This document shows positions 8,115 to 16,564 of a stretch of 38,811 nucleotides of DNA, piece after piece. Every line of letters starts with the position of its first letter. The first letter of the stretch is position 1. Source of the stretch: an uncultured Porphyromonadaceae bacterium (GTDB taxonomy: Bacteria > Bacteroidota > Bacteroidia > Bacteroidales > Muribaculaceae); NCBI GenBank assembly GCA_947175695.1, contig CAMWNT010000011.1, forward strand, positions 1 through 38,811, read 5' to 3'. The position numbers and the translations under genes were made by a program. The notes below the pieces were generated by a model. The model was not told where the DNA came from, did not search any database, and saw only the letters and a program-made list of their open reading frames with translations.

Positions 8115-8880
8115 TAATGCGGCCTTCAGAGAAAGAGCGACGTTTCTGACCGATTATGCCTGCTGGCTATTCGGTTGCGGCGCGACATGCACCCGCATGG
8201 AAAAGAATGTGGCCCGTATGGCGGAGGTGTTCGGCATGCATGTGGAGATCTACATCATGCCGCGGCATCTTCACCTCGCCATATCCGACCTGTCGGGCAG
8301 CGAGACATCGACCTTTATCGTCACCCCTCGCCCGACCCCGATCAACTTCGCGGTCAATACTCAGCTCAGTCGCCTCAGCTGGGATGTGGCCGACGGAAAA
8401 TATACATTCGAGCAGGCCTGCGATGAATTCTTCCGCATCCTCACCCCCCGCCCCGAACGCCGGTTGCCGCTGCTGCTGATCGTAGCGTTGGCCAACGCCT
8501 CGTTCTGCCGGCTCTTCGGGGGCGATGCTGTGGCCATGCTTGTAGTCGGCGTGGCCACACTGGCCGGATTCTGGCTCAAGGGGGAATTGCTTTCGCGCAA
8601 GCTCGACTTCCGGATCGTGACATTCCTTTGCGCCCTTGTGTCGTCGATATTGGGGAGCACTGCCATACTCTTCGACCTCGGCGAGACTGCATATGTCGCG
8701 CTGGCCACAAGTGTGCTCTATCTTGTGCCCGGCATCCCCTTCCTGAATTCCTTCAGCGACTTCCTCGGGCGTCATTATATATGTGCCTTGAGCCGCTTCA
8801 CGGATGCCGTCGTCATGACGTGCTGTCTGTCGGCGGGGCTGTGTGTCGGCATGATGTTGATGAAAGTCGGCATGTTCTGA
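8095..8880 (+). CDS. Threonine/serine exporter, ThrE N-terminal half (DUF1212)
   Basis: 261 residues. The N-terminal part (about 1-120) is soluble and contains the family signature around YACWLFGCGATCTRMEKN (21-38). It is followed by about four or five membrane helices (124-260). In Corynebacterium ThrE both halves are in one chain; many other bacteria split them, and here the second half is the next gene 78 bases downstream. The pair should export threonine or serine, or dipeptides containing them, using the proton gradient. The start could be any of three close ATG codons (8095, 8101, 8116); all but the last overlap the upstream small ORF. Confidence 0.9.
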   Translation: MQMRKADNAAFRERATFLTDYACWLFGCGATCTRMEKNVARMAEVFGMHVEIYIMPRHLHLAISDLSGSETSTFIVTPRPTPINFAVNTQLSRLSWDVADGKYTFEQACDEFFRILTPRPERRLPLLLIVALANASFCRLFGGDAVAMLVVGVATLAGFWLKGELLSRKLDFRIVTFLCALVSSILGSTAILFDLGETAYVALATSVLYLVPGIPFLNSFSDFLGRHYICALSRFTDAVVMTCCLSAGLCVGMMLMKVGMF

Positions 8881-8958
8881 TTCCGGCTTGCTCTCCCCTC
8901 CCGATGAAGATGAAGAACTCTCAGACGATGCTATAACCGCTATAAAAAACTTTGGCCT

Positions 8959-9459
8959 ATGTTGACGTTAATACTTCAGGATGCGTTCTTCTCCGCTGTG
9001 GCGGCCGTCGGCTTCTCGGCGATCAGCCGCCCTCCGAAAGTTGCATTTCTTTGCAGTGCAGTGACAGCCGCTGTCGGCCACAGTGTGCGCTTCTGGCTGA
9101 TGAATCCCGACTTCGGTCCGGGATTGCACATTATACTTGCCACTCTGATCGGATCATTTGTCGTCGGGCTGCTTGCAGTGTTTCTCTCCCCGATCGCCGG
9201 TATTCCGGCCGAGACAACCCTTTTCCCTTCACTCCTGCCTATGATTCCCGGCATCTACGCCTACAAGGCATTCGGCGGTCTGGCTATGTGTGTGCTCTCA
9301 AAGACGCAGGATATCTATAACTTCTATTTCTATCAGTTTTCGTTCAACGGCTTCATGACTCTTGCCCTGCTGCTGTGTATGGCCGTCGGCTCCACCCTCC
9401 CGATATTCTTCTTTGAGAAGATCGCCTACCAGGCCACCCGCCACCGCAAGGCGCTATGA
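8959..9459 (+). CDS. Threonine/serine exporter, ThrE C-terminal half (DUF3815)
   Basis: 166 residues that are almost entirely hydrophobic, with five predicted membrane segments, and with motifs of the ThrE second domain such as FSAISRPPK near residue 20 and IPGIYAYKAFGG near 100. It forms the other half of the exporter encoded just upstream. The 78-base gap between the halves is longer than the coupling usual in one operon but holds no terminator, so the two are likely on one message. Confidence 0.88.
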   Translation: MLTLILQDAFFSAVAAVGFSAISRPPKVAFLCSAVTAAVGHSVRFWLMNPDFGPGLHIILATLIGSFVVGLLAVFLSPIAGIPAETTLFPSLLPMIPGIYAYKAFGGLAMCVLSKTQDIYNFYFYQFSFNGFMTLALLLCMAVGSTLPIFFFEKIAYQATRHRKAL

Positions 9460-9581
9460 CCACCCTCTAATGCAGATGATTTATCCCGACAGATGAACCC
9501 GCCCGTGGCGCAGAATGTTAAAATTATATCACAACTGTCTCGCATGCGTGGCGCGTGAGAGAGACTTGAAAAATATATGCT

Positions 9582-10763
9582 ATGGAAAATCCAATGTTTA
9601 AGATTCCCTATGGATTATATGTCGTGACGACTACGGTCGACGGTCGCGACAACGGTTGTATATCCAACACTTTTCAGCAGGTGACATCCACTCCCAATCA
9701 GGCTTCGGTCTGCCTCAACAAGAGTTCGCTGACATGCGAGATGATTCTCAAGTCGAGAGTCTTCACTGTGTCGGTGATCGATGAGAAAGCGTGCTTTTCT
9801 CTCTTTCAGCGTTTTGGCTTCCAGTCGGGTCGCGATGTCGACAAGTTCAAAGATTTCCCCGACACGAAGCGCATGGCCGACGGCACTCTTGCCGTCACTT
9901 CCGGCACAAACTCCTGCTTCAGCGTCAAGGTGTCGCAGACTGTTGATCTCGGCACTCACATGATGTTTATCGGAGAAGTGACTGAAATGGAAGTGTTTGA
10001 TGATGTGCCCTCGGCTACATACAGCTACTACCAGCAGAACATCAAGCCTCGTCCGGCTGAATCGAAAGAGGCGGCCAACGGTCATACTGTATGGCGTTGC
10101 AAGGTCTGCGGCTACGAATTCATCGGCGACGAACTCCCCGCCGATTTCGTATGCCCCGTTTGCAAACATCCCGCCGCTGACTTCGAGAAAGTCGAGATCA
10201 CCGACCAGGCCTCGGATCAGCCGACCAACCAATATTCCGGCACCCGCACTGAGAAGAATCTTCAGGAAGCCTTTGCCGGAGAGAGTATGGCTCGTAATAA
10301 ATACACCTACTTTGCTTCCGTGGCCCGTAAAAACGGATTTGAGCAGATCGCTGCCATCTTCGAGCACACAGCGGCCAATGAGAAAGAGCATGCCGAACTA
10401 TGGTTTAAAGCTCTTGGCGGCGTGAGCAGCGACACAGCGGTCAACCTCGTTCATGCGGCAGATGGTGAAAACTACGAATGGACTGATATGTACGACCGGT
10501 TTGCACGCGAGGCCGATGAAGAAGGCTTCCATGAACTCGCAAAGCAATTCAGAGGCGTTGCCGCTATCGAAAAGCATCACGAAGAGCGTTATCGCGCTCT
10601 ACTCCGCAATGTCGAGGCCCACGAAGTGTTCCGTAAGAGCGGAGTCACTGTCTGGGAATGCCGCAACTGCGGACATATCTGCATCGGCACTGAAGCTCCC
10701 GAAGTATGCCCTGTCTGCTTCCACGCAAGAAGCTACTTCGAAGTGCGTGCTGAAAACTATTGA
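9582..10763 (+). CDS. Flavin reductase-rubredoxin-rubrerythrin fusion (peroxide reductase)
   Basis: 393 residues carrying a whole peroxide-reducing chain. Residues 1-155 resemble the FMN-binding split-barrel flavin reductase domain found in high-molecular-weight rubredoxin. A rubredoxin-type centre follows with C173, C176, C191 and C194. Residues 222-345 are a rubrerythrin four-helix domain with diiron ligands GES (E234), E267-x2-H270, E310 and E330-x2-H333. The end has a second rubredoxin-like iron site (C360, C363, C376, C379). In anaerobes rubrerythrin reduces hydrogen peroxide with electrons passed by rubredoxin from a reductase; here all steps are in one polypeptide, so NAD(P)H or reduced flavin could feed peroxide reduction without partners. 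The gene stands alone with a downstream terminator. Confidence 0.93.
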   Translation: MENPMFKIPYGLYVVTTTVDGRDNGCISNTFQQVTSTPNQASVCLNKSSLTCEMILKSRVFTVSVIDEKACFSLFQRFGFQSGRDVDKFKDFPDTKRMADGTLAVTSGTNSCFSVKVSQTVDLGTHMMFIGEVTEMEVFDDVPSATYSYYQQNIKPRPAESKEAANGHTVWRCKVCGYEFIGDELPADFVCPVCKHPAADFEKVEITDQASDQPTNQYSGTRTEKNLQEAFAGESMARNKYTYFASVARKNGFEQIAAIFEHTAANEKEHAELWFKALGGVSSDTAVNLVHAADGENYEWTDMYDRFAREADEEGFHELAKQFRGVAAIEKHHEERYRALLRNVEAHEVFRKSGVTVWECRNCGHICIGTEAPEVCPVCFHARSYFEVRAENY

Positions 10764-10798
10764 TCGGCTCATTTGTCAAGCAAAATATTGAATTGGTC

Positions 10799-10847
10799 AA
10801 ATCCCGGCTGTCATGTGGAGCAATCCGCTAAACGGTCGGGATTTTTT
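10799..10847 (+). terminator. Terminator after the rubrerythrin fusion
   Basis: AAATCCCG (10799-10806) pairs with CGGGATTT (10837-10844), and a run of six T residues (10842-10847) closes the stem. The loop of about 30 bases is long for an intrinsic terminator. The site lies 35 bases after the stop codon. Confidence 0.6.
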
Positions 10848-10854
10848 CATGGTG

Positions 10855-10885
10855 TTGCCGGATATAAATTTTTTCGCTAACTTTA
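10855..10885 (+). promoter_or_regulatory. Bacteroidetes-type promoter of the C69 peptidase
   Basis: TTG (10855-10857), a 20-base spacer and TAACTTTA (10878-10885), which matches TAnnTTTG in seven of eight positions. The expected start of transcription near 10892 gives a leader of about 85 bases. The same box and spacing occur before the DUF2130 gene (13289-13319). Confidence 0.6.
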
Positions 10886-10975
10886 TTGCGGAATTCCTGA
10901 CCGGGCATGCTCGAATGCATGCTTATGGACGGGGCGTAAACAGTTTATAGAAACTAACGAAAGAACTATCAGACA

Positions 10976-12631
10976 GTGAAACTTACTCATGCACTTCCGC
11001 TGGCAGCATTGCTGGCAATGGCTGCCGCCTCGCCCGACGCAGCGGCCTGCACAAATCTTATCGCCGGTAAGAAGGCTACGGCCGACGGCTCGGTGATGGT
11101 CACATACGCCGCAGATTCACATAATCTCTATGGCATGCTCACGCATACTCCCGCCGCCGACCATCCGAAAGGCGCGATGCGCAAAGTCGTGGAATGGGAT
11201 ACGGGCAAACCGCTCGGAGAAATCCCCCAGCCGGCCCACACCTACAATGTTGTCGGCAATATGAACGAACATCAGGTCTGTATCGCCGAATCCACATGGG
11301 GCGGTCATCAGGAGCTGCAGGATACGACCGGCAACTCTGTGATCGACTACGGCTCGCTGATGCAGATCGCCCTTGAGCGATCGCGCACAGCCCGCGGGGC
11401 GATCGATGTCATGACCGACCTTGTAGGCAAATATGGCTACGCTTCGAGCGGCGAATCGTTTTCGATCGCCGACAAGAATGAAGTGTGGGTGCTTGAAATG
11501 ATCGGCAAGGGTGCCGAAAAAGGTGCGGTGTGGATCGCAGTCCGCATTCCCGACGACGCGATATCGGGCCACGCCAACGAGCCCCGTATCCGCAAAGTCA
11601 ATCTGAAAGACAAAGAGAATGTGCGCTATGCGAAAGATCTGATCCCCTTCGCCCGCAAGCGCGGCTACTTCTCGGGCAAGGATGAAGACTTCTCCTTTGC
11701 CGACGCTTTCGAGCATCACACAGCCGACACGCGTCGCGGTTGCGATGGCCGTGTATGGACCTACTTCCGCCGCTACAATCCCGACTCCGACAAATATTTC
11801 GCCTGGGTCAACGCCGATTCCGATGAGCCTATGCCCCTCTACGTCATCCCCGACAAGAAGGTGGATCTCGCCGGCATGCAGGCTTCGATGCGCGATCTTT
11901 TCCAGGATACTCCCTACGACATGACAAAGGATGTCGGCGCCGGGCCCAACCATGTCCCCTATCGCTGGCGACCGATGACCTTCACCGTCGACGGCAAGGA
12001 ATACACTAACGAGCGCGCCATCGCAACTCAACAGACCGGCTGGAGCTTCGTCAGCCAGAGCCGCGATTGGCTGCCCGACCCTGTCGGCGGCGTACTGTGG
12101 TTTGGCACCGACGACACCAACACGACCGTCTACATGCCCTTCTACTGTTCGATGACGGAGGTGCCGGCTCAGCTGGGTCACGGTGATGTCAACACCTTCG
12201 ACATGAACTCCAATTTCTGGATGAACAACTGGGTGGCCAATCAGGCCTATGCCCGCTACGACCTCATGATCTCCGATATCCGCAAGGTGCAGTCGGCGCT
12301 CGAAACCGATTTCATCGCTACGCGACCCGAGCGCGAAGCGCAGCTGAAGGCTCTTGCCGAAGCGGGAGATATGGCCGCTCTTGAGTCGGCCGTCAACAGC
12401 GAAGGCGCCGATATCGCACGTCGCTCCACCGATGCTTATCGCGATCTCGCCCAGTTTCTGATGGTGCGTTTCATGGATGGCAATATGAAGAAGCTCGATG
12501 CCGACGGTAAGTTTATCTTCAGCGAATACGGCTTGCCGATCTATCCCGAATTCCCGGGCTACGACAAAGAATACTACGAGCGTATCGTCAAAGAGACCGG
12601 CGATCACTTCCTCGTCAATCCGCGCAACTGA
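10976..12631 (+). CDS. Secreted C69-family dipeptidase
   Basis: 551 residues, initiated by GTG at 10976. A signal peptide (1-24, ending AAA) is followed immediately by Cys25-Thr26-Asn27, the pattern of the C69/U34 family, N-terminal-nucleophile hydrolases in which a cysteine exposed by cleavage is the catalytic residue. The motifs ADGSVMVTYAADSH (36-49) and CIAESTWGG (about 102-110) are typical of the family, and the length fits. It probably cleaves dipeptides in the periplasm or outside, releasing amino acids for uptake. It is a single-gene unit between its own promoter and the hairpin at 12669-12706. The start is secure because it gives a clean signal peptide directly before the nucleophile. 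Confidence 0.92.
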   Translation: MKLTHALPLAALLAMAAASPDAAACTNLIAGKKATADGSVMVTYAADSHNLYGMLTHTPAADHPKGAMRKVVEWDTGKPLGEIPQPAHTYNVVGNMNEHQVCIAESTWGGHQELQDTTGNSVIDYGSLMQIALERSRTARGAIDVMTDLVGKYGYASSGESFSIADKNEVWVLEMIGKGAEKGAVWIAVRIPDDAISGHANEPRIRKVNLKDKENVRYAKDLIPFARKRGYFSGKDEDFSFADAFEHHTADTRRGCDGRVWTYFRRYNPDSDKYFAWVNADSDEPMPLYVIPDKKVDLAGMQASMRDLFQDTPYDMTKDVGAGPNHVPYRWRPMTFTVDGKEYTNERAIATQQTGWSFVSQSRDWLPDPVGGVLWFGTDDTNTTVYMPFYCSMTEVPAQLGHGDVNTFDMNSNFWMNNWVANQAYARYDLMISDIRKVQSALETDFIATRPEREAQLKALAEAGDMAALESAVNSEGADIARRSTDAYRDLAQFLMVRFMDGNMKKLDADGKFIFSEYGLPIYPEFPGYDKEYYERIVKETGDHFLVNPRN

Positions 12632-12668
12632 CGCGACGAACGCCCGGCGCGTTGTGATCCCACATATC

Positions 12669-12706
12669 AAAGGGGCAATGACTGAATCGACTGTCATTGC
12701 CCCTTT
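12669..12706. terminator. Shared hairpin between convergent genes
   Basis: A perfect 14-base-pair inverted repeat (12669-12682 with 12693-12706) with a 10-base loop, starting with AAA and ending with TTT, lies between the end of the C69 gene (plus) and the end of the yccF gene (minus). Its symmetry lets it act in both directions, although the T-runs are short. Confidence 0.8.
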
Positions 12707-12720
12707 CTACATACTCTAAG

Positions 12721-13095
12721 TCAGTTGAGGCTTTTGCCGAATGGGAAGAGAGCAAGGCGCATCAGTTTGAAGTGTTGCAGTCCGAAGGGGATGCCGACAA
12801 TAGTGATGCAGAAAAGCAGCCCGAAGAAGAGGTGGGTCAATGCGATCGGAAAGCCACCGACAAACCACCAGATGATGTTCATCACGCCCGCCAGGCAACC
12901 CGAAGGCCAGCCTGTGTTGAGCGAATTGATATCCGTGCCGAAAGGCCACATTGCCAGCGCCGCCAGTTTCAGCGACTGCAACCCGAACGGTATGCCGACG
13001 ATCGTCACCATCATCGCGACGCTCGAAAGCACATACTCGATGGCGATAGCGGCCCCGCCGAATACGACCCAAATAATGTTGAGAAAGATATTCAT
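12721..13095 (-). CDS. yccF: YccF-family inner-membrane protein (DUF307)
   Basis: 124 residues built from two similar halves, each holding the phrase TIVGIPFGLQ (about residues 31-40 and 98-107) followed by a KL stretch, a pattern typical of the YccF domain. Four hydrophobic segments are visible. The family is widespread in bacteria and its function is not known. A good promoter (13205-13234) lies about 110 bases upstream. Confidence 0.88.
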   Translation of the reverse strand: MNIFLNIIWVVFGGAAIAIEYVLSSVAMMVTIVGIPFGLQSLKLAALAMWPFGTDINSLNTGWPSGCLAGVMNIIWWFVGGFPIALTHLFFGLLFCITIVGIPFGLQHFKLMRLALFPFGKSLN

Positions 13096-13204
13096 ATCGT
13101 GTGTTTATATTTGCGTTTATATTATTGATGATTTATGATTCCGAGAGAGATCGAACTTGCGTCAAGATCAGCCATAATAATCGTCGGTTATAGGTTTTCT
13201 ATCG

Positions 13205-13234
13205 CAAAGATAAGCAAAATTCGGGATAATCCAA
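13205..13234 (-). promoter_or_regulatory. Bacteroidetes-type promoter of yccF
   Basis: On the minus strand TTG (13232-13234), a 19-base spacer, then TATCTTTG (13205-13212), an exact match to TAnnTTTG. Transcription should start near 13198, leaving a leader of about 100 bases. Confidence 0.65.
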
Positions 13235-13288
13235 ACCGTTTCTTAAAGCGCGGGCGGACAAGTTCATTAAAAAAGTTGGGGCGGCAAA

Positions 13289-13319
13289 TTGTTGGCATGC
13301 GATTTTATTTGTAACTTTA
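13289..13319 (+). promoter_or_regulatory. Bacteroidetes-type promoter of the DUF2130 gene
   Basis: TTG (13289-13291), a 20-base spacer, then TAACTTTA (13312-13319), seven of eight matches to TAnnTTTG. The start codon follows 25 bases later, so the leader is only about 20 bases long. Confidence 0.62.
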
Positions 13320-13344
13320 CGCTATTAAATCAGGAAAGAACGCT

Positions 13345-14730
13345 ATGAAACTTCAATGCCCTCACTGCAAGACTCTCTTTCAGGTCGACGAGAGTGAATA
13401 TGCCGCTATACTGGCGCAGGTGAAAACCAACGAATTCGAAGCCGAGGTGAATCGCCGTCTTAAGGAGATCGACGCGCAACGTCGCGCCGAGGAGAAGTCG
13501 CGTCAGCTCGAGGCGGAGAGCCGAGTGGAGAAACAGCTGGCGGAGAAGGAGCGTGAAAAAGACCGCCTGACGGCCGAGATCGAACGACTCAAAGGGGTCG
13601 TCGAGAGCTACGACAACGTCAAGAAGGCAGAGATCGCCGCACTGCGCGCCGACAGCAATCGCGATCTCAACGAACTGTCGGCGTCAAAAGACCGCGAGAT
13701 CGACAAACTGAAAGCGACGATCGACAAAGATCGGTCGCAGCACGAGCTCGATCTCGCAAAGGTGCGCAACAGCGTCAATGAAGAACTACATAGCAAAGAG
13801 CGCGCGATTGTAGAACTCAACTCGCGACTTGAAGCACAGGAAATCGCAGCCCGAAACAAAGAGCTCGAACTCCGTGAGCACCATTCCGCCATACTCAAGG
13901 CCAAAGATGAAGAGATCGAGCACTATAAGGATATGAAAAGCCGACTCTCGACGAAGATGCTCGGCGAAACACTGGAGCAGCATTGCCAGATGTCGTTCGA
14001 CACGGCCCGCAGTCTGGGTAATTTCGCAGGTGCGTATTTCGAGAAGGACAACGACGCCAGCAGTGGCACGAAGGGCGATTTCATCTTCCGTGACTATATC
14101 GACGGCGAGGAGTGCATCTCGATCATGTTTGAGATGAAAAACGAAGCCGATCAGACCGCCACGAAGCACAAAAACGAAGACTTCTTCGCAAAACTCGACA
14201 AAGACCGCAACACGAAGAAATGTGAATATGCCGTGCTTGTCAGCACGCTCGAGGCTGACAGTGAATTCTACAACGCCGGCATCGTCGATGTGTCTTACAG
14301 ATATCCCAAGATGTTTGTGATCCGGCCACAGTTTTTCCTGCCGATCATCGCTCTGCTTTCGAAAGCGTCGCGCAAGAGTGCGGAGACGGTGGTCAGACTT
14401 CGCAACGAACTGACCGAAGCGCGGGCACAAAGTGTCGATGTCACCCGCTTCGAAGAGCGCCGCGACAAGTTTGTGGCGCAGTTCATGAAATATGTCGATG
14501 CCCACAAAAGCAAACAGGCCGATGCCCTTGAAGCGATCGACAAAGCGATTGCCGCCGCCGAAAAGCAGATCGACAACCTCCGCAAGATCAAAGGGCTCTT
14601 CGACACCGGCACTCAGAAGCTGATCAAAGCCGGCGAGGTGATCGAAAACGACTTCACCATCAAAAAACTGACCCACGGCAACCCTACGATGCGCGCCAAG
14701 TTCGACGAAGCCCGCACCAAAGACTCCTGA
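13345..14730 (+). CDS. DUF2130 coiled-coil protein with nuclease-like core
   Basis: 461 residues. The N-terminus has a CPHC pair (C5, C8) that may bind a metal, followed by a long charged coiled coil (about 30-205) rich in Glu, Lys and Arg. The conserved DUF2130 core (about 205-350) contains GDFIFRD (244-250) and, 13 residues on, FEMKNE (262-267). D245 with E263-x-K265 resembles the acid-x-Lys arrangement of PD-(D/E)xK nucleases, much as in RmuC, another coiled-coil protein with such a core. A second helical stretch (370-430) follows. The family has no settled function; the nuclease reading is my inference from the motif. Confidence 0.85.
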   Translation: MKLQCPHCKTLFQVDESEYAAILAQVKTNEFEAEVNRRLKEIDAQRRAEEKSRQLEAESRVEKQLAEKEREKDRLTAEIERLKGVVESYDNVKKAEIAALRADSNRDLNELSASKDREIDKLKATIDKDRSQHELDLAKVRNSVNEELHSKERAIVELNSRLEAQEIAARNKELELREHHSAILKAKDEEIEHYKDMKSRLSTKMLGETLEQHCQMSFDTARSLGNFAGAYFEKDNDASSGTKGDFIFRDYIDGEECISIMFEMKNEADQTATKHKNEDFFAKLDKDRNTKKCEYAVLVSTLEADSEFYNAGIVDVSYRYPKMFVIRPQFFLPIIALLSKASRKSAETVVRLRNELTEARAQSVDVTRFEERRDKFVAQFMKYVDAHKSKQADALEAIDKAIAAAEKQIDNLRKIKGLFDTGTQKLIKAGEVIENDFTIKKLTHGNPTMRAKFDEARTKDS

Positions 14731-14786
14731 TAGTCTGATAGTCAGAACCGTTAAACTTAAACATACTCTTAAAGCGCGTAGAATCC

Positions 14787-14794
14787 TATATTTG
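14787..14794 (+). promoter_or_regulatory. Candidate -7 box in the DUF2130 3' region
   Basis: TATATTTG matches TAnnTTTG exactly and is followed by CAG, but no convincing TTG lies 19-21 bases upstream. With the hairpin at 14889-14926 it could bound a short untranslated RNA of about 120-130 bases. The word TATTTGCAG recurs at 14843-14851 and 14895-14903, and inverted at 14912-14920. Confidence 0.25.
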
Positions 14795-14888
14795 CAGCGT
14801 TATTCACATAGGTGTGTAAGTCGTTGTGGAATAGATGCTTTTTATTTGCAGAGAAAATCACAGCTCTTATATGTTGATATAAATAAGG

Positions 14889-14926
14889 CGCGTTTATTTG
14901 CAGCAATGCGACTGCAAATAAACGCG
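14889..14926. terminator. 15-base-pair perfect hairpin
   Basis: CGCGTTTATTTGCAG (14889-14903) pairs perfectly with 14912-14926 around an 8-base loop. It sits 30 bases after the stop codon of the minus-strand gene at 14956-15510 and is moderately T-rich beyond the stem on that strand, so it most likely ends the ferritin-bcp operon. It could also end a plus-strand transcript. Confidence 0.65.
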
Positions 14927-14955
14927 TCTGTATTATCCGGCCGGGGGGATGCGGG

Positions 14956-15510
14956 TCAGTTGAGCGACTGCATGGGGGTCATGTGATAGCCGAGTGCGGC
15001 GAGCTCCATGGCCATGCCCATGAGGTAGAGCTGCCGGAGGGCCGCTACGTAGCAGTGGAACGCTGCGGGGGTGCCGGGCTCGACCGGCTCATGGTTGAGT
15101 AGCGAGAGGACACGCGAAGCGCATTCGGCTACTTCGGCCGACACTTTCTCGCTCTGCTCCTCATCATAGCCGAGAACATCGCGAAGCACAGTCTCGTCGA
15201 GATTGTCGAAGCCATGTTTGTCACGGAGTCGGATATACTGATCGGTGAGCTGCGAATGGTGCTCCCAGTCAGTGTCCCAATACCAGGCCATCGCCATGCC
15301 GACAAACATCATCCATCCGAGCGACACGACAGGGTAATTCTGAAACTCGCGCGCACCGTCGGGGAGATAATCCTTCAGAATGGCGTCACACTTCTCCTCC
15401 ACGTCCGGACAGACCGGCAGATGACTGTCGATCAGTCCCTTTTGGAGCAGATGACGATAGAGGTCGTCGTGAACCTTCGATTCAAACGCCTCGCTATTAT
15501 TTGTTTCCAT
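14956..15510 (-). CDS. Conserved-looking protein of unknown function after bcp
   Basis: 184 residues, apparently soluble and helical, rich in Trp, Tyr, Met and acidic residues. A central stretch GWMMFVGMAMAWYWDTDW (65-82) and a C-terminal Met/Ala/Leu-rich helix (about 150-175) are the most distinctive parts. No signal peptide or recognised motif is visible, and I do not know the family. It begins 15 bases after the stop codon of bcp and so is the third gene of a ferritin-bcp operon, which suggests a link to iron storage or peroxide defence, but only by position. Confidence 0.7.
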   Translation of the reverse strand: METNNSEAFESKVHDDLYRHLLQKGLIDSHLPVCPDVEEKCDAILKDYLPDGAREFQNYPVVSLGWMMFVGMAMAWYWDTDWEHHSQLTDQYIRLRDKHGFDNLDETVLRDVLGYDEEQSEKVSAEVAECASRVLSLLNHEPVEPGTPAAFHCYVAALRQLYLMGMAMELAALGYHMTPMQSLN

Positions 15511-15525
15511 AATTAAATTCGGGAT

Positions 15526-15978
15526 TTATCCCAATATCTGAGCGGCGTGGATCTTGGTCTTCACCTCCTTGGGGGTGATGACGCGCTCCACGACGCCTTC
15601 GGGTGAGATGATGAAGGTGGTGCGGAATGTGCCGAAATATTTGCGGCCATACATGCTCTTCTCGCCCCACACGCCGAATTCCTCGACAAGGCGATGATCG
15701 GCATCGCTGATCAGCGGGAACGGCAGCTGATGCTTCTCGCGAAACTTCTGATGCGAAGCCTGCGAATCAACGCTGACACCGACTACCTGATAGCCTGCGT
15801 CGAGCAGATCCTGATAGCCGTCGCGCAGGCTGCACGCCTGAGCCGTGCATCCGCTCGTATTATCCTTCGGATAGAAATAGAGCGCCACCTTCCTCCCCGG
15901 GAAATCGCTCAGACGCACTTCGCGCCCATCGGCGTCAACACCGAGAAGATCATCGACTTTATCACCAACATTCTTCAT
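15526..15978 (-). CDS. bcp: Thiol peroxidase Bcp (atypical 2-Cys peroxiredoxin)
   Basis: 150 residues if started at 15978 (MKNVGDKV), which I prefer because this leaves 7 bases after the ferritin stop and gives the normal family N-terminus; the frame extends 25 codons further but would overlap the ferritin gene. The peroxidatic site is PKDNTSGCTAQAC (37-49), with C44 as peroxidatic and C49 as resolving cysteine, as in the BCP/PrxQ group. It reduces hydrogen peroxide and organic hydroperoxides with thioredoxin in the cytoplasm. Placement next to ferritin fits control of iron-driven peroxide damage. Confidence 0.95.
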   Translation of the reverse strand: MKNVGDKVDDLLGVDADGREVRLSDFPGRKVALYFYPKDNTSGCTAQACSLRDGYQDLLDAGYQVVGVSVDSQASHQKFREKHQLPFPLISDADHRLVEEFGVWGEKSMYGRKYFGTFRTTFIISPEGVVERVITPKEVKTKIHAAQILG

Positions 15979-15985
15979 GGCGCGA

Positions 15986-16492
15986 TCAGAGATTTGGAGC
16001 GTTATACTTGCGTTGAGCCATCTGGAGGTCAAACTGATAGAGGCCGGCGCCATCCTCGCCGATCAGATTCAGCGAATCGATGATGTGGGTGACATTCTCC
16101 TCCTCCTCTACCTGCTCGGCCACAAAGCCGTTGAGCTTCTGGCGAGTGGCGTAATCCTTCTCCTCCTCGGCCAGGCCGTAGAGATTGTTGATCATGCGGG
16201 TCACTTTACGCTCGTGGTCGTAGGTGGCAGTGAATGCGTCTTTGAGCGACTCCCAGCTTGTCGGGACGTCGGCGATCGACGAAAGCACTACCTTGCCACC
16301 GCGGGCGTGGAGATAATCGAGGAGAGCAAGAGCGTGGGCCTGCTCCTCCTGAAACTGGATTCTGAACCAATTGGCTACGCCATCGAGGCCCTTATCGGCG
16401 AAATGGCATGACATGGAGAGATAAAGATAACCCGACCAGAATTCGGCGTTGATCTGCTCATTGAGAGCGTCTTCGATTTTTTTGCTAAGCAT
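15986..16492 (-). CDS. ftnA: Non-haem ferritin
   Basis: 168 residues of the ferritin four-helix fold. Ferroxidase-centre residues are all present: E17, Y24, E50, H53, E94, Q127 and E130. The Q127/E130 pair and the lack of haem-binding Met pattern point to FtnA rather than bacterioferritin. It oxidises ferrous iron and stores it in a 24-subunit shell. First gene of a three-gene unit with bcp and an unknown gene. Confidence 0.95.
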   Translation of the reverse strand: MLSKKIEDALNEQINAEFWSGYLYLSMSCHFADKGLDGVANWFRIQFQEEQAHALALLDYLHARGGKVVLSSIADVPTSWESLKDAFTATYDHERKVTRMINNLYGLAEEEKDYATRQKLNGFVAEQVEEEENVTHIIDSLNLIGEDGAGLYQFDLQMAQRKYNAPNL

Positions 16493-16564
16493 TGTGATTA
16501 TAATTTTTGAGGATTGATGATTCTTGTCGACTATCGGTATTAATCCCGATTATTGGAGCCGCTG

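Noticed and set aside
11117..12697. 526-residue minus-strand open frame opposite the C69 peptidase
   Set aside because: Mirror of a clearly coding gene with family motifs and signal peptide; the antisense product has no recognisable domain.
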